16,367 nucleotides of DNA from Fluviibacter sp039805725 (GTDB taxonomy: Bacteria > Pseudomonadota > Gammaproteobacteria > Burkholderiales > Rhodocyclaceae). A program made the position numbers and the translations under genes. Shown here one piece after another: positions 1 to 7,615 of the stretch; the first letter of the stretch is position 1, and each line of letters begins with the position of its first letter. The stretch lies in NCBI GenBank assembly GCA_039805725.1, contig JBDLTT010000027.1, forward strand, positions 1 to 16,367, read 5' to 3'. Under the pieces are notes generated by a model, which was given only the letters and a program-made list of their open reading frames with translations, made no database searches and had not been told where the DNA came from.

Positions 1-231
1 ATTCTGGGCGCGATGGTGGCGCAGACACTGTATCGCTGGCTCAATATTCGTGATGACGCCGTAGGCGGCTTTGCACTCGGTGTTGCCGCCCATGGCATTG
101 GCACCGCACGCGCCTTCCAGATTAGTGAAACAATGGGCGCTTTTGCGGCCTTAGGCATGGGGCTGAACGGCCTGCTCACTGCGGTGGCTCTGCCGGGCAT
201 CGTGAGCTGGATCAAACCCTGGTTACAGTAA
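1..231 (+). CDS. LrgB/CidB-family membrane protein, C-terminal part (5' end outside window)
   Basis: The reading frame is open from base 1 and ends at a TAA at 229-231, leaving 76 residues. They contain the typical end of LrgB-family proteins: a glycine/alanine/histidine stretch (HGIGTARAF), the E..GAFAALGMGLNG motif and a last hydrophobic segment ending in a short polar tail. Family members are inner-membrane proteins of about 230 residues, usually encoded next to a small LrgA partner. They are linked to murein hydrolase control and cell lysis in Gram-positive bacteria, and to metabolite export in some other lineages. The partner would lie to the left, outside the window. The gene converges with the minus-strand dehydrogenase-like gene across only 10 bp, and no terminator hairpin is visible there. 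Family assignment is secure; the specific role is not known from sequence. Confidence 0.9.
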   Translation: MLGAMVAQTLYRWLNIRDDAVGGFALGVAAHGIGTARAFQISETMGAFAALGMGLNGLLTAVALPGIVSWIKPWLQ

Positions 232-241
232 TCCTATCGCG

Positions 242-973
242 TTAAGCCAGTACCAGCTCCCAAGGGGTCGACCCATCGATCGCGGCTGCCTGCCAACGTT
301 GCGCCCAGGCACTGGGGCCAAACAGGCGAACCTGTTTAACGCCCGCTTGCTTGACCAAGGATACGGCCACCGCCTCGTCCACATAAATCACATTGAACAA
401 GCCATCCGGCAGGCCGCATTGCCCACAGAGTTCAGCCAGCGCCAGCGCACAGGACGGCGCGTCGGGTGATGGCGCCAGCGTCACCGCTCCGCCCCGCGCG
501 ATCACGGGCAGTACCAGTTTTACCGCAGCCGACAACGGCATGCCCGGGCCAGCCAACGCCAGTGTCGAGTGACCCGAAGCAGTCGGCCGCACTTCGCCAA
601 TGACGGGTTGCGCCAGTATGGTTTGCACGTACTCGATCGCATTCGCGACGTCGGCTTTACCGGCATCCAGGTGGGTGTGACTTTCTACCGCGGAAAGGCC
701 GGCAAAGTGCGCCGCTAATTCATCCAGCGCCGCCACCAGTTCGTTGAGAAAACCATGCATCGCCGTCGGCAAGAGTCCGGCGGCCTGGTTGGCGCTATCG
801 ATTGCCGTCGCTGCCAGAGCCTCATCCACCAATGGCACACGCCGGATAAGACGCTGCGTTGCAGATTCGCGAATCTCGTGAAAGACCGGCACCATCGTCA
901 GTACCGGACGACCATTAATCCACAGCGGTATCGCCGGCGCTTCGCGCGGCGGCAGCGTACAACAACCTGTCAT
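242..973 (-). CDS. Half-length, degenerate aldehyde-dehydrogenase-like protein
   Basis: This 243-residue protein follows the first half of the aldehyde dehydrogenase fold in order. It has an N-terminal LWINGRPV segment, a helical region, a degenerate version of the substrate/NAD loop, then a KLVLP..ARGGAVTLAPSPDAP stretch and GLPDGLFNVI. It stops at a WELVLA tail, where normal family members have the LELGG motif. Complete enzymes have about 480 residues, so the domain holding the catalytic cysteine is absent. The oxyanion-hole asparagine loop (usually PWNFP) reads GPGMP, the cofactor-binding lysine of KPSE is alanine, and the FTGS motif reads LFGPS. The protein is therefore very unlikely to be an active dehydrogenase. 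The frame is open throughout with normal codon use, and no second half follows, because the neighbouring LrgB gene ends 10 bp away. It may be a structural or regulatory remnant. It is divergent from the IclR gene. No strong ribosome binding site precedes the ATG. Confidence 0.75.
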   Translation of the reverse strand: MTGCCTLPPREAPAIPLWINGRPVLTMVPVFHEIRESATQRLIRRVPLVDEALAATAIDSANQAAGLLPTAMHGFLNELVAALDELAAHFAGLSAVESHTHLDAGKADVANAIEYVQTILAQPVIGEVRPTASGHSTLALAGPGMPLSAAVKLVLPVIARGGAVTLAPSPDAPSCALALAELCGQCGLPDGLFNVIYVDEAVAVSLVKQAGVKQVRLFGPSAWAQRWQAAAIDGSTPWELVLA

Positions 974-1044
974 GATGCTTCGTCTCGTATTGGGGGCACT
1001 TGGGCATTAACGCCGATAATCCGGAATCCTTGCGTTTCACATAG

Positions 1045-1080
1045 TAAAATACACGGACTTTGAAATCGAACCGTATTTTA
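1045..1080. promoter_or_regulatory. Inverted repeat in the divergent dehydrogenase-like/IclR control region (candidate operator)
   Basis: TAAAATAC at 1045-1052 is repeated perfectly inverted as GTATTTTA at 1073-1080. GG (1055-1056) and CC (1071-1072) extend the symmetry after a 2-nt interruption on the left arm. Arm centres are 28 bp apart. The right arm ends 20 bp before the IclR start. The region is AT-richer than the genes on either side. On the minus strand TTCGAT (1065-1070) and TACTAT (1041-1046) are 18 bp apart and could be a weak promoter for the dehydrogenase-like gene, in which case the left arm would overlap the -10. IclR proteins often control their own gene and a divergent neighbour, so this is a reasonable operator candidate. 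No known IclR consensus is matched. Confidence 0.4.
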
Positions 1081-1100
1081 GCCGTACAACCGCTACCACG

Positions 1101-1901
1101 ATGAGCAAAACGCCCAACACCGCGTCAAATCCCACCGCGATCCATCCAACCGGCGTGCAGGTGTTTGATCGCGCCGATTGCCTGCTGTCGTTGCTGGCCA
1201 GCCAGCACACGCCGGTCAATCTCAGGTTTCTGGCGAGCGAATCCGGGCTGCATGTTTCCACGGTGCACCGCATTCTCGGTGCGCTCGCGGCCATTGGTCT
1301 GGTCGAGCATCAGGTCGGTGGCGTTTATCGACTGGGTCTACGCTGGCTGGAGTATGGCAACCTGGTGCGTGAACGCCTCGAGGTGCGCGATGTCGCGCGC
1401 CCGTTCATCGAATCACTGCATGACGCGATCGGTGAGTCCGTCAACCTGGCTATCCGAGAAGGCGATGAAATCATCTATCTGGATCGTGTGTCCGCGAACG
1501 CGTCCCGCATCCGGGTCGTTTATCGGGTGGGCTCGCGGGCGCCGCTACACCTGACCTCTCTGGGCAAACTGTTTCTCGCCGAAGAATCAGCCGAGGCCGT
1601 CGCCGATTACGTCGCCCGCACGGGGCTTCCCGGCAATACCGAACACTCGCTCACCCGCGCCAATCTGCTCAACAAAGCGCTCAAAGAAGTCCAACAGTCG
1701 GGGATCGCCTTCGACAACGAAGAAGCAGAACTGGGATTGCGCTGTGTTGCCGCCCCGGTACGTGACGATCAAGGCACCTTGATTGCGGCGATTTCCGTCT
1801 CCTCCACCAGCGAACGTTTTAGTGAACACGAAACCGCCTGGGTACCCGCGCTCAAACAATGCGCGCAAGACGTCTCCCACGCTCTTGGCGCCAGAGCTTA
1901 G
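1101..1901 (+). CDS. IclR-family transcriptional regulator
   Basis: The product has 266 residues, normal for the family. A disordered N-terminal tail of about 18 residues leads into a winged helix-turn-helix at about 20-80. It includes LRFLASESGLHVSTVHRILGAL, a standard IclR recognition helix. The C-terminal effector-binding domain (about 95-262) has typical pieces: ESVNLAIREGDEIIYLDRV, the LTSLGKLFLA segment and GIAFDNEEAELGLRCVAAPV, then AAISVS. IclR proteins bind DNA as dimers or tetramers and respond to small carbon compounds; the ligand cannot be read from sequence. The ATG at 1101 has no clear Shine-Dalgarno, but the helix-turn-helix begins shortly downstream, so any alternative start would only shorten the tail. 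The divergent degenerate dehydrogenase gene is the obvious candidate target. The 3' end faces pbpG with 10 bp between stops. Confidence 0.93.
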   Translation: MSKTPNTASNPTAIHPTGVQVFDRADCLLSLLASQHTPVNLRFLASESGLHVSTVHRILGALAAIGLVEHQVGGVYRLGLRWLEYGNLVRERLEVRDVARPFIESLHDAIGESVNLAIREGDEIIYLDRVSANASRIRVVYRVGSRAPLHLTSLGKLFLAEESAEAVADYVARTGLPGNTEHSLTRANLLNKALKEVQQSGIAFDNEEAELGLRCVAAPVRDDQGTLIAAISVSSTSERFSEHETAWVPALKQCAQDVSHALGARA

Positions 1902-1911
1902 GCCCCGGCAA

Positions 1912-3012
1912 TTAACTCCGGGTGGCTTCGGCCCACTTCTTCAGGCGATTGGCATCACCGACGCGAGTCATCGAGCCTTCGGAATCGAGCAGCACGAAGA
2001 GCATCGGACGATTATTGACCTTCGCCTGCATCACCAGACACTTACCTGCTTCACGAATGAAACCCGTCTTGGAAACACCGATGTCCCAACTATCCGAACG
2101 CACCAGGGGATTGGTGTTACGGTATTCCTGAATACGACCGCGCACATCGAACTTGGCATCCGATGTCGTTGACGCTTCACGGATCGCCGCGTACTTCGAG
2201 GCTGCGGCCACCATCTTAGCCAGATCACGTGCCGTCGATACGTTGCCGGAATTCAAACCGGTCGGATCCAGAAAGCGGGAATTGGTCATCCCCAATTCCT
2301 GCGCCTTACGATTCATGGCCGCCACAAAGGCCGGAATACCGCCCGGGTAGTTACGACCCAGCGCATGCGCCGCACGGTTCTCGGAAGACATCAGCGCCAG
2401 TAGCAAAGCCTCCTGACGCGACAGTTGCGTACCCACCGCCAGGCGTGAACGGCTTCCCTTTAGCGTGTCTACGTCGTCGTCGGTAATCACCAACTCTTCA
2501 TTCATGGGCAGTTGTGCATCAAGCATCACCATGGCTGTCATCAGCTTGGTAATGGAAGCGATGGGCACGACTTGCGTAGCATTTTTCTGATACAACGCTT
2601 CACCGTTCTGCATATCAAGCAATAACGCGGCATGCGAATGCAGCCCCGGCATGCTACCAACCGGGCCATTCCACTCGCCCCAGTGATCCGGTGGGTTGTC
2701 GCGACGTTTCTTGCTAGCCAGCAGACGGCTTTCTTTCTTCGAGGTGGCCGTCACCACCTTTTCCTTGGCCGCCTTCTGCGCCGCCAATGTTTTTGGCGTT
2801 TCTTTCAACGCCTGGGATTTCACCGCCGGCCTGGATTTTTTCGCGGTCGAAGTTGACTTGGCGTTTTTTGCCGTCGATGCGCTCTTACTACTCTTAGCGT
2901 TCTTGCTCTCCGACTCCTTGCCACTCGCCGCCTGCGCCGGCAAGGTCAGCAAGGCGCCTGCCAGCAACCCCAGCAGAACTTTGGACATCTTGGAACGCTT
3001 GAATGAAACCAT
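1912..3012 (-). CDS. pbpG: D-alanyl-D-alanine endopeptidase, PBP7 type
   Basis: This is a 366-residue low-molecular-weight penicillin-binding protein of peptidase family S11. The three active-site motifs are present: SITK (catalytic Ser153, Lys156), SEN (210-212) and KTG (315-317). It cleaves D-Ala to meso-diaminopimelate cross-links in the periplasm during murein remodelling. An N-terminal signal peptide is visible (lysine/arginine region, hydrophobic core at about 11-24, then AQAA). From about 30 to 104 there is an extended lysine, serine, alanine and threonine-rich linker with repeated STAK/SKNAK units. This accounts for most of the extra length over E. coli PbpG (about 310 residues). The start at 3012 gives a proper positively charged n-region; the next ATG (codon 9) would remove it. 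The gene lies downstream of maeB, but a hairpin terminator and a 153-bp gap separate them, so independent transcription is likely. Confidence 0.93.
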   Translation of the reverse strand: MVSFKRSKMSKVLLGLLAGALLTLPAQAASGKESESKNAKSSKSASTAKNAKSTSTAKKSRPAVKSQALKETPKTLAAQKAAKEKVVTATSKKESRLLASKKRRDNPPDHWGEWNGPVGSMPGLHSHAALLLDMQNGEALYQKNATQVVPIASITKLMTAMVMLDAQLPMNEELVITDDDVDTLKGSRSRLAVGTQLSRQEALLLALMSSENRAAHALGRNYPGGIPAFVAAMNRKAQELGMTNSRFLDPTGLNSGNVSTARDLAKMVAAASKYAAIREASTTSDAKFDVRGRIQEYRNTNPLVRSDSWDIGVSKTGFIREAGKCLVMQAKVNNRPMLFVLLDSEGSMTRVGDANRLKKWAEATRS

Positions 3013-3087
3013 ACTGACACCACAGCAAGAGGCTCACGGAGCGATCCGTAAAGCCGGGTTCGGACAATAGGGACATTTTAACGCAAA

Positions 3088-3117
3088 CGCCCCGGTTTTC
3101 AAGAAAAAACCGGGGCG
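3088..3117 (-). terminator. Rho-independent terminator hairpin after maeB
   Basis: The arms cgccccggtttt (3088-3099) and aaaaccggggcg (3106-3117) pair perfectly over 12 bp around a 6-nt loop. The hairpin starts about 48 nt after the maeB stop. On the minus strand it is followed by a short T run (TTTGCGTT). The A/T part of the stem makes the structure usable from either side, but position and orientation fit the end of maeB, upstream of pbpG. Confidence 0.8.
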
Positions 3118-3165
3118 AAAATCCATCAAAAATAACAGGATAGATAAGCTAGCTTAAGCATTGCC

Positions 3166-5520
3166 TCAGTTGTCAGCGCCTTCGTCCATGAGCGCATCGA
3201 CCACGGCCAATGCCGTCACGTTGACGATGCGGCGCACCGTTGCAGTCGGCGTCAGGATATGCGCCGGTTTGCGCGAGCCCAACAGAATCGGGCCCACCGT
3301 CAGATTGTCCCCGGCCGCCACCTTCAACAGGTTGAACGCAATATTGGCCGCATCCAGATTCGGCATGATCAAGAGATTGGCCTGACCCTTCAGGCGGCTG
3401 TTCGGAAACACCTGCGCACGAATCTGTTCATCCAGTGCGGCATCGCCATGCATTTCGCCTTCGACTTCCAGTTCGGGGGCGACCTCTCGCAAACGCGCCA
3501 ACAACGCGCGCATCTTTTCAGCGGTCGGCGTATCCAGACTGCCAAACGACGAATGCGAGAGCAGCGCCACTTTGGGCGCAATGCCAAAGCGACGAACTTC
3601 TTCTGCCGCCAGCAGCGTGGTCTGTACCAACTCGTCCACAGTCGGGTTGTAGTTCACGTAAGTATCCGCCACAAACACGGTACGTCCCGGCAACATCAAC
3701 AGATTCATCGCCGCCAGGCGCGTCACGCCCGGGGCGTTACCGATAATGCTTTCAACGTGGGTCAAATGCAGCTCGTAACGACCGAAGGTGCCACAGACCA
3801 TGCCGTCGGCGTAACCGAGGCGCACCATCAACGCGGCATAAAGCGTCGCACGGCGACGGATCTCACGCTTGGCGTATTCCGGTGCCACGCCCCTGCGTTC
3901 GGTCAGGCGATGGTACTCCTGCCAGAACTCGTCGTAGTGCTGCTCGAAGAAGTCACCATCGTTGGAGATCACGTCAAAGTCCACTCCGACGCGAATACGC
4001 AAGCCCGCCATGTCAATCTTGCGTTCAATTTCGGCAGGACGGCCAATCAACAAGGGCTTGGCGATCCCTTCGTCGCACACCACCTGCACTGCGCGCAATA
4101 CCCGCTCGTCTTCGCCTTCGGCAAACACAATGCGCTTGGGCGACAGCTTCGCCTGTGCAAACACGGGCTTCATGATCATGCCGGAGTGGTAGACAAACTC
4201 ATTCAGGCTCTGCAGATAACTTTCCCAATCACGGATCGGGCGGGTTGCCACCCCCGAATCCATGGCCGCCCGCGCCACGGCCGGCGCAATCTTTACAATC
4301 AGACGTGGGTCAAACGGCTTGGGAATCAGATACTCGTGACCAAAGCCACTCACTTTTTCGCCGTAGGCGGAGGCCACCACATCCGACTGCTCGGCGCGCG
4401 CCAGATCGGCGATCGCCTTCACGGCAGCCAGTTTCATTTCTTCCGTAATTGTCGTTGCGCCCACATCCAGCGCACCCCGGAAAATAAACGGGAAGCAGAG
4501 CACGTTATTCACCTGATTCGGATAATCCGAACGACCGGTAGCGATGATGGCGTCATCGCGCACCGCACGCACTTCATGCGGCAAAATTTCCGGCGTCGGA
4601 TTGGCCAGTGCCAGAATCAGCGGCTGCTTGGCCATCTTCGTAACCATCTCCGGCTTCAGCACACCGCCCGCCGACAAGCCCAGGAACACATCGGCCCCCT
4701 CGATGACTTCGGCGAGGGTGCGCGCCTCAGTCTTCTTGGCGTAGCGTGCCTTGATCGGATCCATCTCTTCCGGGCGGCCTTCGTAGACGACACCGTGAAT
4801 ATCGGTGACCCAGATGTTCTCGACCGGAATACCCAGCTGCACCAGCAGCCCCAGGCAAGCCAGTGCCGCAGCGCCGGCGCCGGAGGTCACCAGCTTCACC
4901 TGCTTCATATCCTTGCCCAGCAAGTACAGACCATTCAACAGTGCCGCGCCCACCACAATGGCCGTGCCGTGCTGATCGTCGTGAAAGACCGGAATCTTCA
5001 TGCGTTCGCGCAGCTGCTTCTCGATGTAGAAGCACTCGGGCGCCTTGATATCTTCCAGATTGATGCCGCCAAAGGTCGGCTCCAGGCTGGCGATAATTTC
5101 GACCAGGCGATCCGGATCGTTCTCGCTGACCTCCAGATCGAACACGTCGATATTGGCGAATTTCTTGAACAGTACGCCCTTACCTTCCATGACCGGCTTC
5201 GCCGCCAGCGGGCCAATGTTGCCCAGACCGAGCACAGCCGTCCCGTTGGTGATCACGCCCACAAGGTTGGCGCGCGAGGTCAGGGTCGCGACTTCGTTCG
5301 GTTTGGCGACAATTTCTTCACACGCTGCCGCAACACCGGGCGAATAGGCCATCGACAAATCGTACTGGTTGGTGAGCTGTTTGGTCGGCGTGACCGCAAT
5401 TTTTCCCGGTTTGGGAAATCGATGGTAGTAGAGCGCAGATTCGCGCAGGCGTTGCGTATTCTGTTTCGCCAAATCGTCGGCAGTCTTATGATTTTGTTTG
5501 GTTTTTTCTGGCACAGCCAT
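3166..5520 (-). CDS. maeB: NADP-dependent malic enzyme with C-terminal phosphotransacetylase-like domain
   Basis: The 784-residue product is a two-domain MaeB. Residues about 30-430 are malic enzyme, which oxidatively decarboxylates malate to pyruvate with NADP+. The catalytic tyrosine lies in AYSPGVA (58-64) and the catalytic lysine in MEGKG (Lys114). Metal ligands lie in NLEDIKAPECF (Glu156, Asp157) and VFHDDQHGTA (Asp181/182). A GAGAAAL dinucleotide loop lies at 214-220, and LALANPTPEI follows at 303-312. Residues about 445-784 resemble phosphate acetyltransferase. In characterised MaeB proteins this domain does not carry the transacetylase activity but mediates acetyl-CoA regulation and oligomerisation. 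The N-terminus is about 25 residues longer than in E. coli MaeB. A GGAG sits only 2 nt before the ATG, which is unusually close. The gene is divergent from pckG, linking two enzymes of the PEP/pyruvate/malate node, and ends at a hairpin terminator. Confidence 0.96.
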   Translation of the reverse strand: MAVPEKTKQNHKTADDLAKQNTQRLRESALYYHRFPKPGKIAVTPTKQLTNQYDLSMAYSPGVAAACEEIVAKPNEVATLTSRANLVGVITNGTAVLGLGNIGPLAAKPVMEGKGVLFKKFANIDVFDLEVSENDPDRLVEIIASLEPTFGGINLEDIKAPECFYIEKQLRERMKIPVFHDDQHGTAIVVGAALLNGLYLLGKDMKQVKLVTSGAGAAALACLGLLVQLGIPVENIWVTDIHGVVYEGRPEEMDPIKARYAKKTEARTLAEVIEGADVFLGLSAGGVLKPEMVTKMAKQPLILALANPTPEILPHEVRAVRDDAIIATGRSDYPNQVNNVLCFPFIFRGALDVGATTITEEMKLAAVKAIADLARAEQSDVVASAYGEKVSGFGHEYLIPKPFDPRLIVKIAPAVARAAMDSGVATRPIRDWESYLQSLNEFVYHSGMIMKPVFAQAKLSPKRIVFAEGEDERVLRAVQVVCDEGIAKPLLIGRPAEIERKIDMAGLRIRVGVDFDVISNDGDFFEQHYDEFWQEYHRLTERRGVAPEYAKREIRRRATLYAALMVRLGYADGMVCGTFGRYELHLTHVESIIGNAPGVTRLAAMNLLMLPGRTVFVADTYVNYNPTVDELVQTTLLAAEEVRRFGIAPKVALLSHSSFGSLDTPTAEKMRALLARLREVAPELEVEGEMHGDAALDEQIRAQVFPNSRLKGQANLLIMPNLDAANIAFNLLKVAAGDNLTVGPILLGSRKPAHILTPTATVRRIVNVTALAVVDALMDEGADN

Positions 5521-5596
5521 GTCTCCAGGAGGTCTTGCGCACCCCGTAGCATACGCCGACTTTCTCTGTCGTGCGTGAAGTGAGACAATTACGGTT

Positions 5597-5613
5597 TTAT
5601 CGCAACCCGATAA
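5597..5613. promoter_or_regulatory. Dyad in the maeB/pckG divergent control region (candidate operator)
   Basis: TTATCG (5597-5602) and CGATAA (5608-5613) form a perfect 6-bp inverted repeat with a 5-nt spacer. It lies 76 bp upstream of maeB and 73 bp upstream of pckG, almost exactly midway in the 166-bp shared region. That position would suit a regulator controlling both genes. It matches no operator consensus I can name, and no convincing -35/-10 pair was found on either strand around it, so it remains a candidate only. Confidence 0.3.
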
Positions 5614-5686
5614 GACTGGTCAGCACGCCAAAGTCAGCCTAAGCCAGCGCAATCCCTAGGAATGCCCAGGACACACAGGAGAAATC

Positions 5687-7540
5687 ATGGTCGCCATTAA
5701 CGCCCCGGAATACGTCAAGAACACCCGCCTCAAAGCCTGGGTCGAACAAATCACCCAGCTCACTGAACCGGAACAGGTCGTTTGGTGCGACGGATCCCAG
5801 GAAGAGTATGACCGCCTCTGCGCCCAGATGGTCGAGTCCGGCACCCTGATCAAACTAAACGAGAAGAAACGCCCGAATTCCTACCTCGCCTTCTCCGATC
5901 CGTCGGACGTTGCGCGCGTTGAAGACCGCACCTACATCTGCTCGGAGCAGCAGATCGACGCCGGCCCGACCAACAACTGGGAAGACCCTGCCAAGATGCG
6001 CAAAACCCTGAACGGCCTCTTCAAGGGCTGCATGAAGGGACGGACGCTGTACGTGATCCCGTTCTCAATGGGACCCCTGGGTTCGCCCATCGCACACATC
6101 GGCGTTGAAATTTCGGATTCACCGTACGTCGTCACCAATATGCGCACCATGACCCGTATGGGCAAGGCCGTCGTCGAACTGCTCGGCACCGATGGCAAAT
6201 TTGTCCCCTGCGTGCACACCGTCGGCGCCCCGCTTGGCCACGGCGAAAAAGATGTGGCCTGGCCGTGCAATCCGGACACCAAGTACATCGTGCACTTCCC
6301 GGAAACCCGCGAAATCTGGTCCTACGGCTCGGGCTACGGCGGCAACGCCCTGCTCGGCAAGAAATGTCTTGCCCTGCGTATCGCTTCGACCATGGCGCGC
6401 GACGAAGGCTGGCTGGCCGAACACATGCTCATCCTCGGCGTCGAATCGCCGACGGGTGAAAAGACCTACGTGGCTGCGGCTTTCCCATCGGCCTGCGGTA
6501 AAACCAACTTCGCCATGCTGATTCCGCCGCAAAGCTTCAACGGCTGGAAGATCACCACCATCGGTGATGACATCGCCTGGATCAAGCCGCGCAAGGATAA
6601 GGATGGCGTCACCCGTTTCTACGCCATCAACCCGGAAGCCGGTTTCTTCGGCGTCGCCCCGGGCACCAGCGAGAAAACCAACTACAACGCGCTGGCCACC
6701 CTGAAAGAAAACATCATCTTCACCAACGTCGCGCTGACCGACGATGGCGATGTGTGGTGGGAAGGCCTGACCAAAGAAGCCCCGGCGCACCTGATCGATT
6801 GGCAAGGCAAAGACTGGACGCCGGAAATCGGCAAGGAAACCGGTCGTAAAGCCGCGCATCCGAACTCGCGCTTTACCGCACCGGCCGCGCAATGTCCGTC
6901 GGTCGACGCTGCCTGGGAAGACCCGGCAGGTGTGCCGATCTCGGCCTTCATTTTCGGTGGCCGTCGTGCCACCACCGTGCCGCTGGTCTATGAAGCCTTC
7001 AACTGGAACTACGGTGTCTACCTGGCCGCAACGCTCGGTTCGGAAACCACCGCCGCCGCCTTCGGTGCGCAAGGCGTGGTGCGCCGCGACCCCTTCGCCA
7101 TGCTGCCTTTCTGCGGCTACAACATGGGCGACTATTTCCGCCACTGGCTGGAAATGGGCAAAGCCGTCGACAACCCGCCGGGTATCTTCTGCGTCAACTG
7201 GTTCCGCCTCGATGAAGACGGCAAGTTCATGTGGCCGGGCTTTGGCGACAACATGCGTGTGCTCAAGTGGATTATCGACCGGGTTAAGGGTCGGGTTGCC
7301 GCCAAGGAAACCGCACTGGGCTGGACGCCGAAGTTCGAAGATATCGACTGGACCGGCCTTGATATGACCCGCGAAGAATTCCAGCGTCTCACCCAGCTCG
7401 ATACCGCCGGCTGGCAGAAGGAACTGGAGTCGCACAAGGAATGGTTCGACAAGCTGGCCGAGCGTCTGCCACAGGAGCTTGAACTGATTCGTCAGCTCAG
7501 CACCCTGAGCATGGCCGAAACCAACAAACAGGCGGCCTAG
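5687..7540 (+). CDS. pckG: Phosphoenolpyruvate carboxykinase (GTP)
   Basis: The 617-residue enzyme converts oxaloacetate and GTP to PEP, CO2 and GDP, the first committed step of gluconeogenesis from C4 acids. It is the GTP-type, not the ATP-type. The P-loop reads FPSACGKTN (266-274) with the hyper-reactive cysteine at 270. The kinase-2 motif is GDDIAWI (294-300). The substrate loop with SYGSGYGGNALLGKKC (212-227) is intact, as are the RMGKAV segment and the C-terminal NWFR and FMWPGF motifs. Length matches the family. A good Shine-Dalgarno (AGGAG, 5677-5681) sits 5 nt before the ATG. Transcription ends at the 14-bp hairpin just downstream. The divergent partner is maeB, so the two genes sit at the same metabolic branch point and may share control through the region between them. 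Confidence 0.97.
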   Translation: MVAINAPEYVKNTRLKAWVEQITQLTEPEQVVWCDGSQEEYDRLCAQMVESGTLIKLNEKKRPNSYLAFSDPSDVARVEDRTYICSEQQIDAGPTNNWEDPAKMRKTLNGLFKGCMKGRTLYVIPFSMGPLGSPIAHIGVEISDSPYVVTNMRTMTRMGKAVVELLGTDGKFVPCVHTVGAPLGHGEKDVAWPCNPDTKYIVHFPETREIWSYGSGYGGNALLGKKCLALRIASTMARDEGWLAEHMLILGVESPTGEKTYVAAAFPSACGKTNFAMLIPPQSFNGWKITTIGDDIAWIKPRKDKDGVTRFYAINPEAGFFGVAPGTSEKTNYNALATLKENIIFTNVALTDDGDVWWEGLTKEAPAHLIDWQGKDWTPEIGKETGRKAAHPNSRFTAPAAQCPSVDAAWEDPAGVPISAFIFGGRRATTVPLVYEAFNWNYGVYLAATLGSETTAAAFGAQGVVRRDPFAMLPFCGYNMGDYFRHWLEMGKAVDNPPGIFCVNWFRLDEDGKFMWPGFGDNMRVLKWIIDRVKGRVAAKETALGWTPKFEDIDWTGLDMTREEFQRLTQLDTAGWQKELESHKEWFDKLAERLPQELELIRQLSTLSMAETNKQAA

Positions 7541-7564
7541 GGTCACCACCGCATTGGCGATCTC

Positions 7565-7596
7565 ACGCAAAGGCCACCTCCGGGTGGCCTTTGCGT
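7565..7596 (+). terminator. Strong hairpin terminator after pckG
   Basis: acgcaaaggccacc (7565-7578) pairs perfectly with ggtggcctttgcgt (7583-7596), a 14-bp stem closed by a TCCG tetraloop, 24 nt after the pckG stop. Only a TT follows the stem, so the classic T tract is missing. The porin start codon lies 19 nt beyond the hairpin. The stem may also act as a 3' stabiliser or leave some readthrough. Confidence 0.75.
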
Positions 7597-7615
7597 TGGC
7601 TCCACTGAATCACAG

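Noticed and set aside
232..241. Terminator between the convergent LrgB and dehydrogenase-like genes
   Set aside because: The gap is 10 bp and no hairpin with a T run is visible around it. The same holds for the gaps at 1902-1911, 9029-9032 and 12423-12430.
242..973. Frameshifted or disrupted full-length aldehyde dehydrogenase
   Set aside because: No remaining half of the enzyme is found on either side in any frame: the LrgB gene lies directly downstream and the IclR control region upstream.
3259..5583. Open frame of 774 codons antisense to maeB
   Set aside because: It mirrors maeB almost exactly, its translation is rich in histidine, arginine and glutamine with no recognisable domain, and such antisense openness is common in GC-rich coding DNA.
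6119..7570. Open frame of 483 codons antisense to pckG
   Set aside because: It is a shadow of the strongly biased pckG codons, runs through the terminator, and has no recognisable motifs.
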